Under the pieces are notes generated by a model. That model worked only from the letters and a program-made list of their open reading frames with translations, was not told the origin of the DNA and searched no databases. Position numbers and translations under genes: made by a program. 64,000 nt of DNA, from the NCBI GenBank assembly GCA_940746715.1, contig CALNWN010000001.1:496001-560000 (forward strand). The letters are read 5' to 3'. The DNA comes from an uncultured Paraburkholderia sp. GTDB lineage: Bacteria > Pseudomonadota > Gammaproteobacteria > Burkholderiales > Burkholderiaceae. Of the stretch, positions 33,214 through 45,736 are shown one piece after another. Each line of letters opens with the position of its first letter. Position 1 is the stretch's first letter.

Positions 33214-34533
33214 TCAAAGAATCACACGCCGAAAATCGGCAAGAATCGACCCAAGATACGCATTGAACCGCGCAGCCTCAGCACCGTCGATCACACGATG
33301 GTCATACGACAGCGACAGCGGCAGCGTCAGACGCGGCACGAACTGCTTGCCGTCCCACACCGGCTTCATCGCGCCGCGCGACAAACCGAGAATCGCGACT
33401 TCAGGTGCGTTGATGATCGGCGTGAAGTTCGTGCCGCCAATGCCGCCGAGCGACGAAATCGAGAAGCAGCCGCCTTGCATCTGATCGGGCTTGAGCTTGC
33501 CTTCGCGCGCAGCCTTCGACAGGTCGGTCATTTCCTTCGCGATCTCGACGAGGCCCTTCTTGTCCGCGTCGCGAATCACCGGAACGACGAGACCGTTCGG
33601 CGTGTCCGCAGCAAAACCGATGTGGTAGTACTGCTTGAAGACGAGGTTGTCGCCGTCGAGGCTCGCGTTGAAAGTCGGGAATTTCTTCAGCGCCGACACC
33701 ACCGCCTTGATCACGAACGCCAGCATCGTGATCTTCACGCCGGCCTTTTCGTTTTCCTTGTTCAACTGCACGCGCAGCGCTTCGAGCTCGGTGATATCCG
33801 CTTCGTCGTTGTTCGTGACGTGCGGGATCATCACCCAGTTGCGGTGCAGGTTCGCGCCGGAAATCTTCTTGATGCGCGACAGCGGCTTCGCCTCGAACGG
33901 GCCGAACTTCGAGAAGTCGACCTTCGGCCACGGCAGCAGGTTGAGCTCGCCGCCCGCCGCCGCGGGCGCGGCAGCACCGGCCGGCGCGGCGCGCTGGCCC
34001 GTCATGACGCCCTTGATGAACGCAGTGACGTCGGCTTGCGTGATGCGGCCCTTCGGACCCGTGCCCTGCACTTGCGTCACGTCCACGCCCAGTTCGCGCG
34101 CGAACTTGCGCACCGAAGGCGAAGCGTGGCTGATGCGGCGCGTGCCGCCCTCGCCTGCCGGAATCAGCGGCGCCTGCGCGAGCGCGGACGGCGAGGCCGG
34201 TGCGGGCGACGGCGCGACGGGCGCGTCGGTCGGCTTCTCGGCTTCGTGTTTCGGCGCGGCGGCGGGTGCCGGAGCGGGCGCGGCAGCAGCGCCTTCGGCC
34301 TCCACCACGACGATGACCGAGCCTTCCGACACGGTATCGCCGACCTTGACCTTCACTTCCTTGACGACGCCGGCGGCCGAACTCGGCACGTCCATGGTCG
34401 CCTTGTCCGATTCCAGCGTCACGAGCGACTGCTCTTTCTCGACGCGATCGCCGACCTTCACCGCGACTTCGATCACGGGAATGTCCTTGTAATCGCCGAT
34501 GTCCGGCACCTTGACTTCGATCGCTTGACTCAT
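33214..34533 (-). CDS. aceF: Dihydrolipoamide acetyltransferase (E2 of pyruvate dehydrogenase)
   Basis: E2 transfers acetyl groups from lipoamide to CoA. From the ATG at 34533 it has 439 residues: one lipoyl domain (Lys44 in TLESDKATMDV), an Ala/Pro linker, a peripheral subunit-binding domain (ASPSVRKFARELGVDV) and a catalytic domain ending with SYDHRVIDGAEAARF, which holds the active His. Many Burkholderiaceae E2 proteins have two lipoyl domains and about 550 residues. The single domain here could be ancestral, or due to recombination between repeated lipoyl-coding segments. The frame is open throughout. Confidence 0.94.
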   Translation of the reverse strand: MSQAIEVKVPDIGDYKDIPVIEVAVKVGDRVEKEQSLVTLESDKATMDVPSSAAGVVKEVKVKVGDTVSEGSVIVVVEAEGAAAAPAPAPAAAPKHEAEKPTDAPVAPSPAPASPSALAQAPLIPAGEGGTRRISHASPSVRKFARELGVDVTQVQGTGPKGRITQADVTAFIKGVMTGQRAAPAGAAAPAAAGGELNLLPWPKVDFSKFGPFEAKPLSRIKKISGANLHRNWVMIPHVTNNDEADITELEALRVQLNKENEKAGVKITMLAFVIKAVVSALKKFPTFNASLDGDNLVFKQYYHIGFAADTPNGLVVPVIRDADKKGLVEIAKEMTDLSKAAREGKLKPDQMQGGCFSISSLGGIGGTNFTPIINAPEVAILGLSRGAMKPVWDGKQFVPRLTLPLSLSYDHRVIDGAEAARFNAYLGSILADFRRVIL

Positions 34534-34618
34534 TGTTAGTGTCTCCTGGGCCGCGCACGCGGCCGCCCCTGATCGCTCAGGGACGGCGCGCACGCCGTGG
34601 CACAAGGGGAATGATGCC

Positions 34619-37324
<2,706 letters not shown>

Positions 37325-37455
37325 GCTCGTCTCCTGGATATAGAGGAACGCTCTGTGAACAGACGACGCGGACGAATCACGGCCGCGGCAGCTTCGGCCG
37401 ATTGTAATAAGGGGCCTGACGTCGGCGCAACAAAATTTTCGAATTACGAGATTGA

Positions 37456-37470
37456 TTCTCATAATGAGAA
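37456..37470. promoter_or_regulatory. Perfect 7-1-7 palindrome in the aceE / sensor kinase divergent region
   Basis: TTCTCATAATGAGAA lies between the two divergent start codons, in an AT-rich stretch. The symmetry and spacing suit a dimeric repressor; it is somewhat Fur-like but does not match the full consensus. Target and regulator are unknown. Confidence 0.45.
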
Positions 37471-37598
37471 AATTGCTGCGGCGCAACCTGATTTGACTGC
37501 CTTTGTGCGGATATGTCGGGCTAGTGTACGCCGATTAACGGCACTTTCCGTGATTTTTGCGCCATTTGCCAGCGACGCGCTGCGCTACAATGCCACGC

Positions 37599-40121
37599 AT
37601 GTTCACCGAACGGCTTTTCGCTCGATCGGCGCGCACCGCTGGTTCGCCGGCGGATTCGTCGCCGTCCTCCCGCTGGCACCATGGGCCATGGTGGTCCAAT
37701 TCTTATTTGCTCACGCCGCTCCTGTCGATCCTGGTGTTCCTGGTCGTCATAAGCCTGATTTTGTGGAGTCTGAACCGGCGCGAGCAGCAGCAGCAGGAAG
37801 ACACGCTTTACCGCAACGTCGCCTGGGCGCAGCAGCAGATCCGCCTTTCCATGACGGGCGCGCAGGAACAGATCCAGGCGCTCGCGCGCGACCTCGCCGC
37901 GGGCCACGCCAATCCCCATTCGTTCCAGATGTCCACCACGGACATCATGCAGGGGCATCCCGAAATCCTCTACATGAACTGGTACACGAGCCAGCAGCAG
38001 CCGCGCTGGCCCAATACCGCGTTGCCCGTGTTCGGCCAGCGTCTTGCCAGGCCGAACGACACGCAAATGGACGAGGCGGTGAAAGCCGCCTTTGCCGAGG
38101 CCCGCAGCACGCGCCGCCAGGTGTATTCGCCGCTCATCTACGACGACGTCGGCAACGGCAACGGCTACATCACGCTGCAGACGCCCGTGTTCCGCGACCG
38201 CGACTTTCTCGGCTCGATCGCCGCAGTGTTCTCGGTGGAAGGCATTCTCAAGCACGACATTCCGCCTGAGCTGTCGGCCAAGTACAAGATTTCGATTATC
38301 GACGTGAACAACCGCGAGCTGACCACCACGTCCACGCGGCCGCGCCTGCCGTGCGACATGTTCTACGACCTGCCGCTCGACCCGCCGGGCCAGAGCGTCT
38401 CGGTGCGCGTGTACGCGTTTCCGCAAATGACGAACTTCACCAACAACACGCTGGTGTGGCTCGTCGCGGGTCTGTCCTGCTTCGTGCTGTGGAGTCTGTG
38501 GAGCCTGTGGAAACACACGCGGCAGCGTTTCGAGGCGCAACAGGCGCTGTACGCCGAAGCCTTCTTCCGTCGTGCAATGGAAAATTCCGTGCTGATCGGT
38601 ATGCGCGTGCTCGACATGCACGGCCGCATCACGCACGTGAATCCGGCGTTCTGCCGCATGACCGGCTGGGACGAAAGCGATCTCGTCGGCAAGACGGCGC
38701 CTTTCGCGTACTGGCCGCGCGACGCCTATCCGGAAATGCAGCGCCAGCTCGACATGACGCTGCGCGGCAAGGCGCCGTCGTCGGGGTTCGAGCTGCGGGT
38801 GCGCCGCAAGGACGGCTCCACGTTCCATGCGCGCCTTTACGTGTCGCCGCTCATCGACAGCTCGGGCCGCCAGACCGGCTGGATGTCGTCGATGACGGAC
38901 ATCACCGAACCGAAGCGTGCGCGCGAGGAACTCGCCGCCGCGCACGAGCGCTTCACCACCGTGCTCGAGAGTCTCGACGCCGCGGTGTCCGTGCTCGCCG
39001 CCGACGAAGCCGAGCTGCTGTTCGCCAACCGCTATTACTGGCACCTGTTCGGCATTCGCCCGGACGGTCATTTGGAACTGGCGGGCGGCGGCTTCGACAG
39101 TTCGCAGGCGTCGTCGGATTCGATCGACATGGTCGACACCTTCGCCGGCTTGCCCGCTGCCGCGCTGACCGAGAGCACGGCCGACGCGCAGGAAATCTAT
39201 GTGCAAAGCATCCAGAAATGGTTCGAGGTGCGCCGTCAGTACATTCAATGGGTGGACGGCCACCTCGCGCAGATGCAGATCGCAACCGACATCACCACGC
39301 GCAAGCAGGCGCAGGAACTGTCTCGCCAGCAGGACGAAAAGCTGCAATTCACGAGCCGCCTGATGACGATGGGCGAAATGGCTTCGTCGCTCGCGCACGA
39401 ACTGAATCAGCCACTCGCCGCGATCAACAACTATTGCTCCGGAACCGTTGCACTGGTTAAATCGGGTCGGACGACGCCTGACAATCTGCTGCCCGTGCTC
39501 GAAAAGACCGCCCAACAGGCGGTGCGCGCCGGCATGATCATCAAGCGCATTCGCGAGTTCGTGAAACGCAGCGAGCCGAAGCGTCAGGCCACGCGCGTCG
39601 CGGACATCGTCGCGGACGCCGTGGGTCTCGCCGAGATCGAGGCGCGCAAACGGCGCATTCGCATCGTCACCGACATGCGCTCGCGGCTGCCGGTCATCTA
39701 CGTCGACCCGGTGCTGATCGAGCAGGTGCTGGTGAACCTGTTGAAGAACGCCGCCGAGGCCATGGCGGAAGCGCGGCCCAACGCGGTCGATCCGGTGATC
39801 CGCGTGGTCGTGCGGCTGGAAAGCGGCTTTGTCTGCATCAGCGTCGTCGACCAGGGGCCGGGCGTCGACGAAGCAACGGCCGAGCGGCTGTTCGAACCGT
39901 TTTACAGCACCAAGTCCGACGGCATGGGCATGGGGCTGAACATTTGCCGTTCGATTATCGAATCGCACCGCGGTCGTCTGTGGGTGGTGAACAACGTCGA
40001 GTCCGACGGCCACATCACGGGCGCCACGTTCCACTGCAGTCTGCCTATTGGAGAGCCTGACGGCCCGAGCAACGGCGGGTCCGAGGCGCCGACACCACAA
40101 ACCGTTACGGGAGAGCTATGA
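37599..40121 (+). CDS. Membrane sensor histidine kinase with two PAS-like domains
   Basis: The 840-residue protein is the sensor of a two-component pair. An N-terminal helix (LLTPLLSILVFLVVISLILW) and a second helix (NTLVWLVAGLSCFVLWSLW) bracket a periplasmic sensor domain of about 230 residues. They are followed by a PAS/PAC unit (MENSVLIGMRVLDMHGRITHV to the MTDITEPKR region) and a second PAS-like unit. The kinase core has the H-box SSLAHELNQPLAAI, the N-box LLKNAAEAMAEA and G-boxes DQGPGVD and GMGMGLNI. The H-box type resembles FixL/DctB kinases. A TACAAT hexamer just before 37590 favours the ATG at 37599 over 37557. It overlaps the regulator gene by 4 bases. Confidence 0.9.
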   Translation: MFTERLFARSARTAGSPADSSPSSRWHHGPWWSNSYLLTPLLSILVFLVVISLILWSLNRREQQQQEDTLYRNVAWAQQQIRLSMTGAQEQIQALARDLAAGHANPHSFQMSTTDIMQGHPEILYMNWYTSQQQPRWPNTALPVFGQRLARPNDTQMDEAVKAAFAEARSTRRQVYSPLIYDDVGNGNGYITLQTPVFRDRDFLGSIAAVFSVEGILKHDIPPELSAKYKISIIDVNNRELTTTSTRPRLPCDMFYDLPLDPPGQSVSVRVYAFPQMTNFTNNTLVWLVAGLSCFVLWSLWSLWKHTRQRFEAQQALYAEAFFRRAMENSVLIGMRVLDMHGRITHVNPAFCRMTGWDESDLVGKTAPFAYWPRDAYPEMQRQLDMTLRGKAPSSGFELRVRRKDGSTFHARLYVSPLIDSSGRQTGWMSSMTDITEPKRAREELAAAHERFTTVLESLDAAVSVLAADEAELLFANRYYWHLFGIRPDGHLELAGGGFDSSQASSDSIDMVDTFAGLPAAALTESTADAQEIYVQSIQKWFEVRRQYIQWVDGHLAQMQIATDITTRKQAQELSRQQDEKLQFTSRLMTMGEMASSLAHELNQPLAAINNYCSGTVALVKSGRTTPDNLLPVLEKTAQQAVRAGMIIKRIREFVKRSEPKRQATRVADIVADAVGLAEIEARKRRIRIVTDMRSRLPVIYVDPVLIEQVLVNLLKNAAEAMAEARPNAVDPVIRVVVRLESGFVCISVVDQGPGVDEATAERLFEPFYSTKSDGMGMGLNICRSIIESHRGRLWVVNNVESDGHITGATFHCSLPIGEPDGPSNGGSEAPTPQTVTGEL

Positions 40122-40762
40122 ACAGCCCAGTCACCACACAGGAAACTGTCTTTGTCGTCGACGACGACGAGGCCGTGCGAGATTCGCTGCGCTGGCTGCT
40201 GGAGGCGAACGGCTACCGCGTGCAGTGCTTCTCCAGCGCCGAGCAGTTTATCGACGCGTGGCAGCCGCACCAGCATCCGGGCCAGATCGCCTGTCTGATT
40301 CTCGATGTGCGGATGTCCGGCATGAGCGGACTGGAACTGCAGGAACGCCTGATCGCCGACAATGCGTCGCTGCCGATCATCTTCGTGACGGGTCATGGCG
40401 ACGTGCCGATGGCGGTGTCCACGATGAAAAAAGGCGCGATGGACTTCATCGAAAAACCGTTCGACGAAGCCGAACTGCGCAAGCTGGTCGAGCGCATGCT
40501 CGACAAGGCCTGCAGCGAAAGCACCAGCGTGCAGCAGCAGCGCGCGGCCGCCGAGCGTCTCGGCAAGCTGACCGCGCGCGAGCATCAGGTGCTCGAGCGC
40601 ATCATCGCGGGCCGCCTGAACAAGCAGATCGCCGACGACCTCGGCATCAGCATCAAGACGGTCGAAGCACACCGCGCGAACATCATGGAAAAGCTCAACG
40701 TCAACACGGTCGCCGATCTGCTGCGACTCGCGCTGTCCAACAAGCCGCAACCGGCACAATAA
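40118..40762 (+). CDS. FixJ/LuxR-type response regulator
   Basis: The 214-residue protein has an N-terminal receiver domain (VVDDDEAVRDSLRWLLEANG, phosphoacceptor Asp in LILDVRMSGMSG, Lys in DFIEKPFDEAEL). A C-terminal LuxR-type helix-turn-helix follows (LTAREHQVLERIIAGRLNKQIADDLGIS). The start ATG overlaps the kinase stop (ATGA), so it is the cognate partner. Target genes are unknown; the pair faces away from aceE, leaving control of pyruvate metabolism a possibility only. Confidence 0.93.
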   Translation: MNSPVTTQETVFVVDDDEAVRDSLRWLLEANGYRVQCFSSAEQFIDAWQPHQHPGQIACLILDVRMSGMSGLELQERLIADNASLPIIFVTGHGDVPMAVSTMKKGAMDFIEKPFDEAELRKLVERMLDKACSESTSVQQQRAAAERLGKLTAREHQVLERIIAGRLNKQIADDLGISIKTVEAHRANIMEKLNVNTVADLLRLALSNKPQPAQ

Positions 40763-41109
40763 GCGTTGGCGGCGCGCGCGGCACTCGCCGCCGCGCGCCG
40801 CGCACCGTCGGCCGGATTTATGCTGTCTGGCTCGTCAGCGGGCGTTGGTCCGCTTTGTTGGTCCGCTTCGTCCGTTCCGTCCGGACTCGCGCCCCATCTT
40901 CTCCACCTCCCTCCTTGCACCGCCGCTTGGCATCCTTGACGCGGACCTCGGCGGGCTGGCCGCTCGCGCCGGTATAATGACGGACTTTGCAGCGACGCCT
41001 ATCGCCGATCGGCTTCGCGCTTTTCCTGTGCCGACCCATTGCTGCTGAAAAGCGCCATCGTGCGCGGCACGCGCTGCTCCGCTTTCCACACTGCCCCTCT
41101 CGACCGACC
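40763..41109. other. Intergenic region upstream of folD with a -10 element
   Basis: About 350 bases. TATAAT at 40973-40978 is a probable -10 for folD; a -35 match at the right distance is poor. No gene-like frame is convincing here on either strand. Confidence 0.5.
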
Positions 41110-41970
41110 ATGACTGCCAAACTGATCGACGGCCTCGCCCTCTCCAAGACCCTGCGCGCCGACGTCGCCGCGCGCGCCGCCACCCTGACCGCCCGCGGCC
41201 ATCAGCCGGGCCTCGCCGTCGTGCTGGTCGGCGACAATCCGGCCAGCGAGGTGTACGTGCGCAACAAGGTCAAGGCGTGCCACGACAACGGTCTGGGTTC
41301 GTCGCTCGACCGTTATCCGGCGGACCTGTCGGAAGCGGAGCTGCTGGAACGTATCGACGAACTCAACCGCGATCCGCGCATCCACGGCATTCTCGTGCAA
41401 CTGCCGCTGCCGCCGCATATCGACAGCCACAAGGTGATCGAGGCGATCCCCCCGGAGAAGGACGTGGACGGCTTTCACGTCGTCAACGCGGGCGCGCTCT
41501 TGACCGGCCAGCCGCTGTTCCGGCCGTGCACGCCCTACGGCGTGATGAAAATTCTGGCCGCCTACGAGATTCCGCTGCAAGGCGCGAACGCGGTGGTGAT
41601 CGGCCGCTCGAACATTGTCGGCAAGCCGATGGCGCTGCTGCTGCTGGAAGCCGGCGCCACCGTCACGATCTGCCACAGCAAGACGCGGGATCTGGCGGCG
41701 CACACGCGCCACGCCGACATCGTGGTCGCCGCCACCGGCCTGCGCAACATTTTGACCGCCGACATGGTGAAGCCAGGCGCCGCGGTGATCGACGTCGGCA
41801 TGAATCGCGACGAGGCTGGCAAGCTGTGCGGCGACGTCGACTTTGCGGGCGTGAAGGAAGTGGCCGGCTACATCACGCCGGTGCCGGGCGGCGTCGGTCC
41901 AATGACCATTACGATGCTGCTGGTGAATACCATCGAAGCCGTCGAGCGCGAGGCCGCCAGCAAGGGCTGA
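41110..41970 (+). CDS. folD: Bifunctional methylene-THF dehydrogenase / cyclohydrolase
   Basis: FolD converts 5,10-methylene-THF to 10-formyl-THF with NADP. From the ATG at 41110 ([18 protein letters not shown]) it is 286 residues. It contains the Lys of YVRNKVKAC, the [10 protein letters not shown] block, [10 protein letters not shown] and the NADP site [14 protein letters not shown], and ends [15 protein letters not shown]. Length is normal. A hairpin terminator follows at 41980-42013. Confidence 0.96.
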   Translation: MTAKLIDGLALSKTLRADVAARAATLTARGHQPGLAVVLVGDNPASEVYVRNKVKACHDNGLGSSLDRYPADLSEAELLERIDELNRDPRIHGILVQLPLPPHIDSHKVIEAIPPEKDVDGFHVVNAGALLTGQPLFRPCTPYGVMKILAAYEIPLQGANAVVIGRSNIVGKPMALLLLEAGATVTICHSKTRDLAAHTRHADIVVAATGLRNILTADMVKPGAAVIDVGMNRDEAGKLCGDVDFAGVKEVAGYITPVPGGVGPMTITMLLVNTIEAVEREAASKG

Positions 41971-41979
41971 AGCAAAAAG

Positions 41980-42013
41980 GAAAGCGCGGGGCACCTGCCA
42001 GCCCCACGCTTTC
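41980..42013 (+). terminator. Hairpin after folD
   Basis: GAAAGCGCGGGGC pairs with GCCCCACGCTTTC around an 8-base loop, with one mismatch. The T run is short, so efficiency is uncertain. Confidence 0.6.
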
Positions 42014-42100
42014 AACTCGCTACGCGACCAGCCACGCTATTGCGCCGCGCGACTTGCATTAAGGCATCAACCGCTGGTCCAGCATTCGCGTGCCGTTACC

Positions 42101-43169
42101 TCACGCAGTCCGGTTGACCGGCCGCTCGACACAGTGCCACGACACAGCCGCGCACAGCAGGATCAACGGCGCGGCGACCAGCACAGCCGTCACGTGGCTC
42201 AATTACGGCGCGATATTCGCCACGCATTGCTGCACCATGAAGCCATACAGATAGATGCCGTACGAGTAGTCATGGCGCGGCACGAGGCGCCGCAACAACG
42301 GCGTCGTCCCGGCCCACAGCACGACGTACACGAATGCCAGATAGAAGAGTGGCTGTGCGCCCGCCGTGTCGCGGAACACCAGAAACACCATCGTGAACCC
42401 GAGCGCCGCCAGACCGCTGATGCTGATGCGCTCGCGCCAGCCGTACAGCAGCATGCCGAGCATGAAGAACGGCTCCGGCCAGAACGAATAGCCGCCGGGC
42501 GTCTCGCTGAAGTCGCGCAGACCGATCTGCACGAGCGGCAGCGAATGCGGGCCGAGATGCGGCGGCAAATGCACACGCAATACGAACGCGGCAATCCCGA
42601 GCGCCGCCGCCAGCGCCGCGCGGGCTCGACAGAAGCCCGAGCATGCCGGTCACGAGCACGATCAGATAGCAGCGCACTTCGAGCGGCAGCGTCCACAGCG
42701 GAGCGCAGACGTCGACGGGAAAACGGTTGTGTTCGAACACGCCGGGCAGCGCCCAGCCGGTTTTCATCACGATGGTGGAAAAGTTGTCCAGGTTCGACCA
42801 CGTCATGCCCGAGCTGAAATACGCTCGCAAAGGCAAGGTCGTAAACAGCGGCCCGACGACGAACACCGTCACCAGCGAGCCGAGCGCCACCGCCGGCCAC
42901 AGCCGCGCGATGCGCAGCACGGCAAAGCGCGGCATCGAGCGTTGCCGGTCGAAGCTCGCGGTCACGAGCATGCCGCTCAGCAGGAAGAACTCATAGACGC
43001 CGAGTGCACCGAAGCCGTCGAAGCCGAGCGCGTTCTGCACCCAGTCGCTCGTGCCGTCCGGCGCCTGCAGAAGATACGAATGGCCGTAGACGACGGACAC
43101 GGCGGCCACGAGCCGCACCAGGTCGAAGTTGTTGCCGTTGCGCGATAGAGCATGCGAAAGCGGGTGCAT
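42101..43169 (-). pseudogene. OafA/YrhL-type membrane acyltransferase, frameshift plus stop
   Basis: Acyltransferase-3 proteins acylate surface sugars. The N-terminal half from MHPLSHALSRNGNNFDLVR (ATG at 43169, AGAGG upstream) contains VVYGHSYLL and FFLLSGMLVTASFDRQ. At a GGG run (42622-42624) the frame shifts. The second half (RAALAAALGIAAFVLRVHL onward) runs to YSYGIYLYGFMVQQCVANIAP, where a TAA stop (42201-42203) cuts it. Beyond the stop the final helix and SWHCVERPV motif are still readable to 42101. Two independent lesions show that the gene is dead. Confidence 0.85.
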
Positions 43170-43463
43170 CGATACCTCTGGCAGGAAAAACGTCGGCAAC
43201 CGCCAGCCGGGTTGCCGTGCGATCGCTCGACAATGAGCGAGGGACACGTCAGGATGCGGCGCGGCGCCCTTTCGCACCGTTCGCTTTCGCACAGAAGCGC
43301 CGCGGGCCGCGACATCTGGTAATTTGGAGGCCGGCATTGGAATCGGCCCACCCTGCCCCAATAATGTCGATGTCAGGTGCACTATCGGCGCCGCCGCGCG
43401 CGCGGCGCCGGGCACCGGTCAAAGTACCGAATACCCGTTCACCCGCGTCAGACAGGAAGCCTC

Positions 43464-45572
43464 ATGTCCACTACCGTCCCGAATCACGACAATCCGCTCC
43501 TCGATTTCTCCGACCTGCCGCGCTTTGGCGAAATCCGCCCCGAACATGTCACGCCCGCGCTCGACGTGCTGCTCGCCGATGCGGCAGCCGCGGTGGAGCG
43601 CGCGGCCGAGCCCATCACGCCGGCTTCGTGGGCCGATGTGGTCGAGCCCGTCGAGCGCGCGACGGAACCGCTGTCCCGCGCGTGGAGCATCGTCGGGCAT
43701 CTGAACGCCGTCGCCGATACGCCCGAACTGCGCGCCGTGTACGGCGAAAACCTGCCGCGTGTCACCGAATTCTGGTCGAGCGTCGGACAAAACCTCGCGC
43801 TGTATGAGAAATACAAGGCACTGACCGCCAGCGACGACTTCGCGTCGCTCACCGGCGAGCGCAAGAAGATTCTCCGCAACGCGCTGCGCGACTTCCGACT
43901 GTCGGGCGCGGAATTGCCCGAAGACCAGAAGCCGCGTTTCGCCGAATTGCAGGAACGCCAGGCGGCGCTGTCGAAAGCGTTTTCGGATCACGTGCTCGAT
44001 GCGACCAACGCCTATGCGTACTTCGTGGAAGCCGACAACGAGACGGAACTCGCAGGCCTGCCGGAAGACGTAATCGAAGCCGCGAAGGAAGCGGCCGAGC
44101 GCGAAGGCAAGAGCGGCTACAAGTTCACGCTCCATTTCCCGTCGTATTTTCCGGTCATGCAGTACTCGGAAAACCGGCCGATGCGCGAAGCGATGTACCG
44201 CGCCTATGTGACGCGCGCGTCCGAGCTCGGTCCGCAATACGGCAACGGCAAGCCCGAATGGGACAACACGGCGGTGCTCGCCGAGCAGCTGAAGCTGCGC
44301 GCGGAAGAAGCGCACATGCTCGGCTACAGGAACTTCGCCGAAGTCTCGCTCGCGCCGAAGATGGCGGAATCGCCGGAACAGGTCATGGCGTTTCTCGAGG
44401 ACCTCGCCACGCGCGCGCGGCCGCATGCCGAGCAGGACTGGAAGGAGCTGCGCGAATTCGCGGCCGGCGAACTGGGTCTTGCCGACCTGCAACCGTGGGA
44501 CATGACGTTTGCCGCCGAGCGCCTGCGCCAGAAGCGCTATTCGTTCTCCGAAAACGAAGTCAAGCAGTACTTCCCGGAAGACGCTGTGTTCAAGGGCCTT
44601 TTCAAGGTCACGGAGACGCTCTTCGGCGTGCGCATTCGCCGCGACGAGGCGGCCGTCTGGCATCCGGACGTGCGCTTTTTCCGCGTCGAGAACCAGGACG
44701 GCGGTCTCGTCGCACAGTTCTACCTCGACCTGTACGCGCGCGAAGGCAAACGCGGCGGCGCGTGGATGGACGACGCGCGCGGCCGTCACAAGCATACGCA
44801 CGGCGGCGTGCAAACGCCGGTGGCGTATCTCACCTGCAACTTCTCGGCGCCGGTCGGCGGCAAGCCCGCGTGCTTCACGCACGACGAAGTCATCACGCTC
44901 TTCCACGAATTCGGCCATGGGCTGCATCACATGCTCACGCGCGTCGACGAACTGGGCGTCTCGGGCATCAACGGCGTCGAGTGGGACGCGGTCGAACTGC
45001 CGTCACAATTCATGGAGAACTTCTGCTGGGAGTGGGACGTGCTCTCGGACATGACCTCGCACGTCGAAACCGCTAGGCCGCTGCCGCGCGAACTGTTCGA
45101 CAAGATGCTGGCCGCGAAGAATTTTCAAAGCGGTCTCGGCACCTTGCGGCAGATCGTGTTCTCGATGTTCGACATGCAATTGCATACCGGCTTCGACGTG
45201 GCCGGTACGAAGAATGCGACGCAGCTCGCGAGCGAGATCAACGAGCGCTTCCACGTCGTGCCGCAAGCGCCTTTCTCGCGTTGGCCGAACACGTTCAGCC
45301 ATATTTTCGCGGGCGGCTATGCGGCGGGCTACTACAGCTACAAGTGGGCCGAAGTGCTGTCCGCCGACGCCTACGCGGCATTCGAAGAAGCCGCGCAGGC
45401 GGCGAGCGGCAGCGTGCTCGATCAGACCACGGGCATGCGTTATCGCAAGGAGATTCTGGAGGTCGGCGGCAGCCGCCCGGCCATGGAATCGTTCAAGGCG
45501 TTCCGCGGACGCGAGCCGAACATCGACGCCTTGCTGCGGCACAGCGGCATGGCGCCAGCCGCGGCGCATTGA
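43464..45572 (+). CDS. prlC: Oligopeptidase A (M3 metallopeptidase)
   Basis: This cytosolic zinc peptidase degrades oligopeptides, including cleaved signal peptides. From the ATG at 43464 (MSTTVPNHDNPLLDFSDLP) it has 702 residues, normal for the family. It shows HEFGHGLHHMLTRV (the HExxH zinc site, as HEFGH), the upstream block FTHDEVITLF, and the C-terminal FSHIFAGGYAAGYYSYKWAE. No lesion. A terminator hairpin follows at 45638-45675. Confidence 0.96.
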   Translation: MSTTVPNHDNPLLDFSDLPRFGEIRPEHVTPALDVLLADAAAAVERAAEPITPASWADVVEPVERATEPLSRAWSIVGHLNAVADTPELRAVYGENLPRVTEFWSSVGQNLALYEKYKALTASDDFASLTGERKKILRNALRDFRLSGAELPEDQKPRFAELQERQAALSKAFSDHVLDATNAYAYFVEADNETELAGLPEDVIEAAKEAAEREGKSGYKFTLHFPSYFPVMQYSENRPMREAMYRAYVTRASELGPQYGNGKPEWDNTAVLAEQLKLRAEEAHMLGYRNFAEVSLAPKMAESPEQVMAFLEDLATRARPHAEQDWKELREFAAGELGLADLQPWDMTFAAERLRQKRYSFSENEVKQYFPEDAVFKGLFKVTETLFGVRIRRDEAAVWHPDVRFFRVENQDGGLVAQFYLDLYAREGKRGGAWMDDARGRHKHTHGGVQTPVAYLTCNFSAPVGGKPACFTHDEVITLFHEFGHGLHHMLTRVDELGVSGINGVEWDAVELPSQFMENFCWEWDVLSDMTSHVETARPLPRELFDKMLAAKNFQSGLGTLRQIVFSMFDMQLHTGFDVAGTKNATQLASEINERFHVVPQAPFSRWPNTFSHIFAGGYAAGYYSYKWAEVLSADAYAAFEEAAQAASGSVLDQTTGMRYRKEILEVGGSRPAMESFKAFRGREPNIDALLRHSGMAPAAAH

Positions 45573-45637
45573 CCGCTTGCTGTGAAGTGTTGAGCGAGCG
45601 CGGCGCGGGGGTTCTCCTGTTCCAGCGCTGATAGACG

Positions 45638-45675
45638 AAAGCCGGTGTTCCGCGCGAGCGGGCACCGGCTTTTTT
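45638..45675 (+). terminator. Terminator of prlC
   Basis: AAAGCCGGTG and CACCGGCTTTTTT flank an internal loop, with a T run on the plus strand, 66 bases after the prlC stop. Confidence 0.85.
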
Positions 45676-45736
45676 GTTTGCTCATGCGCTTGCTGATGAG
45701 TTAGCTAATTCGTGTTGCCTGCCTTGCGCACCGCAG

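Noticed and set aside
37521-40100. 859-residue open frame antisense to the sensor kinase
   Set aside because: The kinase motifs on the other strand are complete; this one has none.
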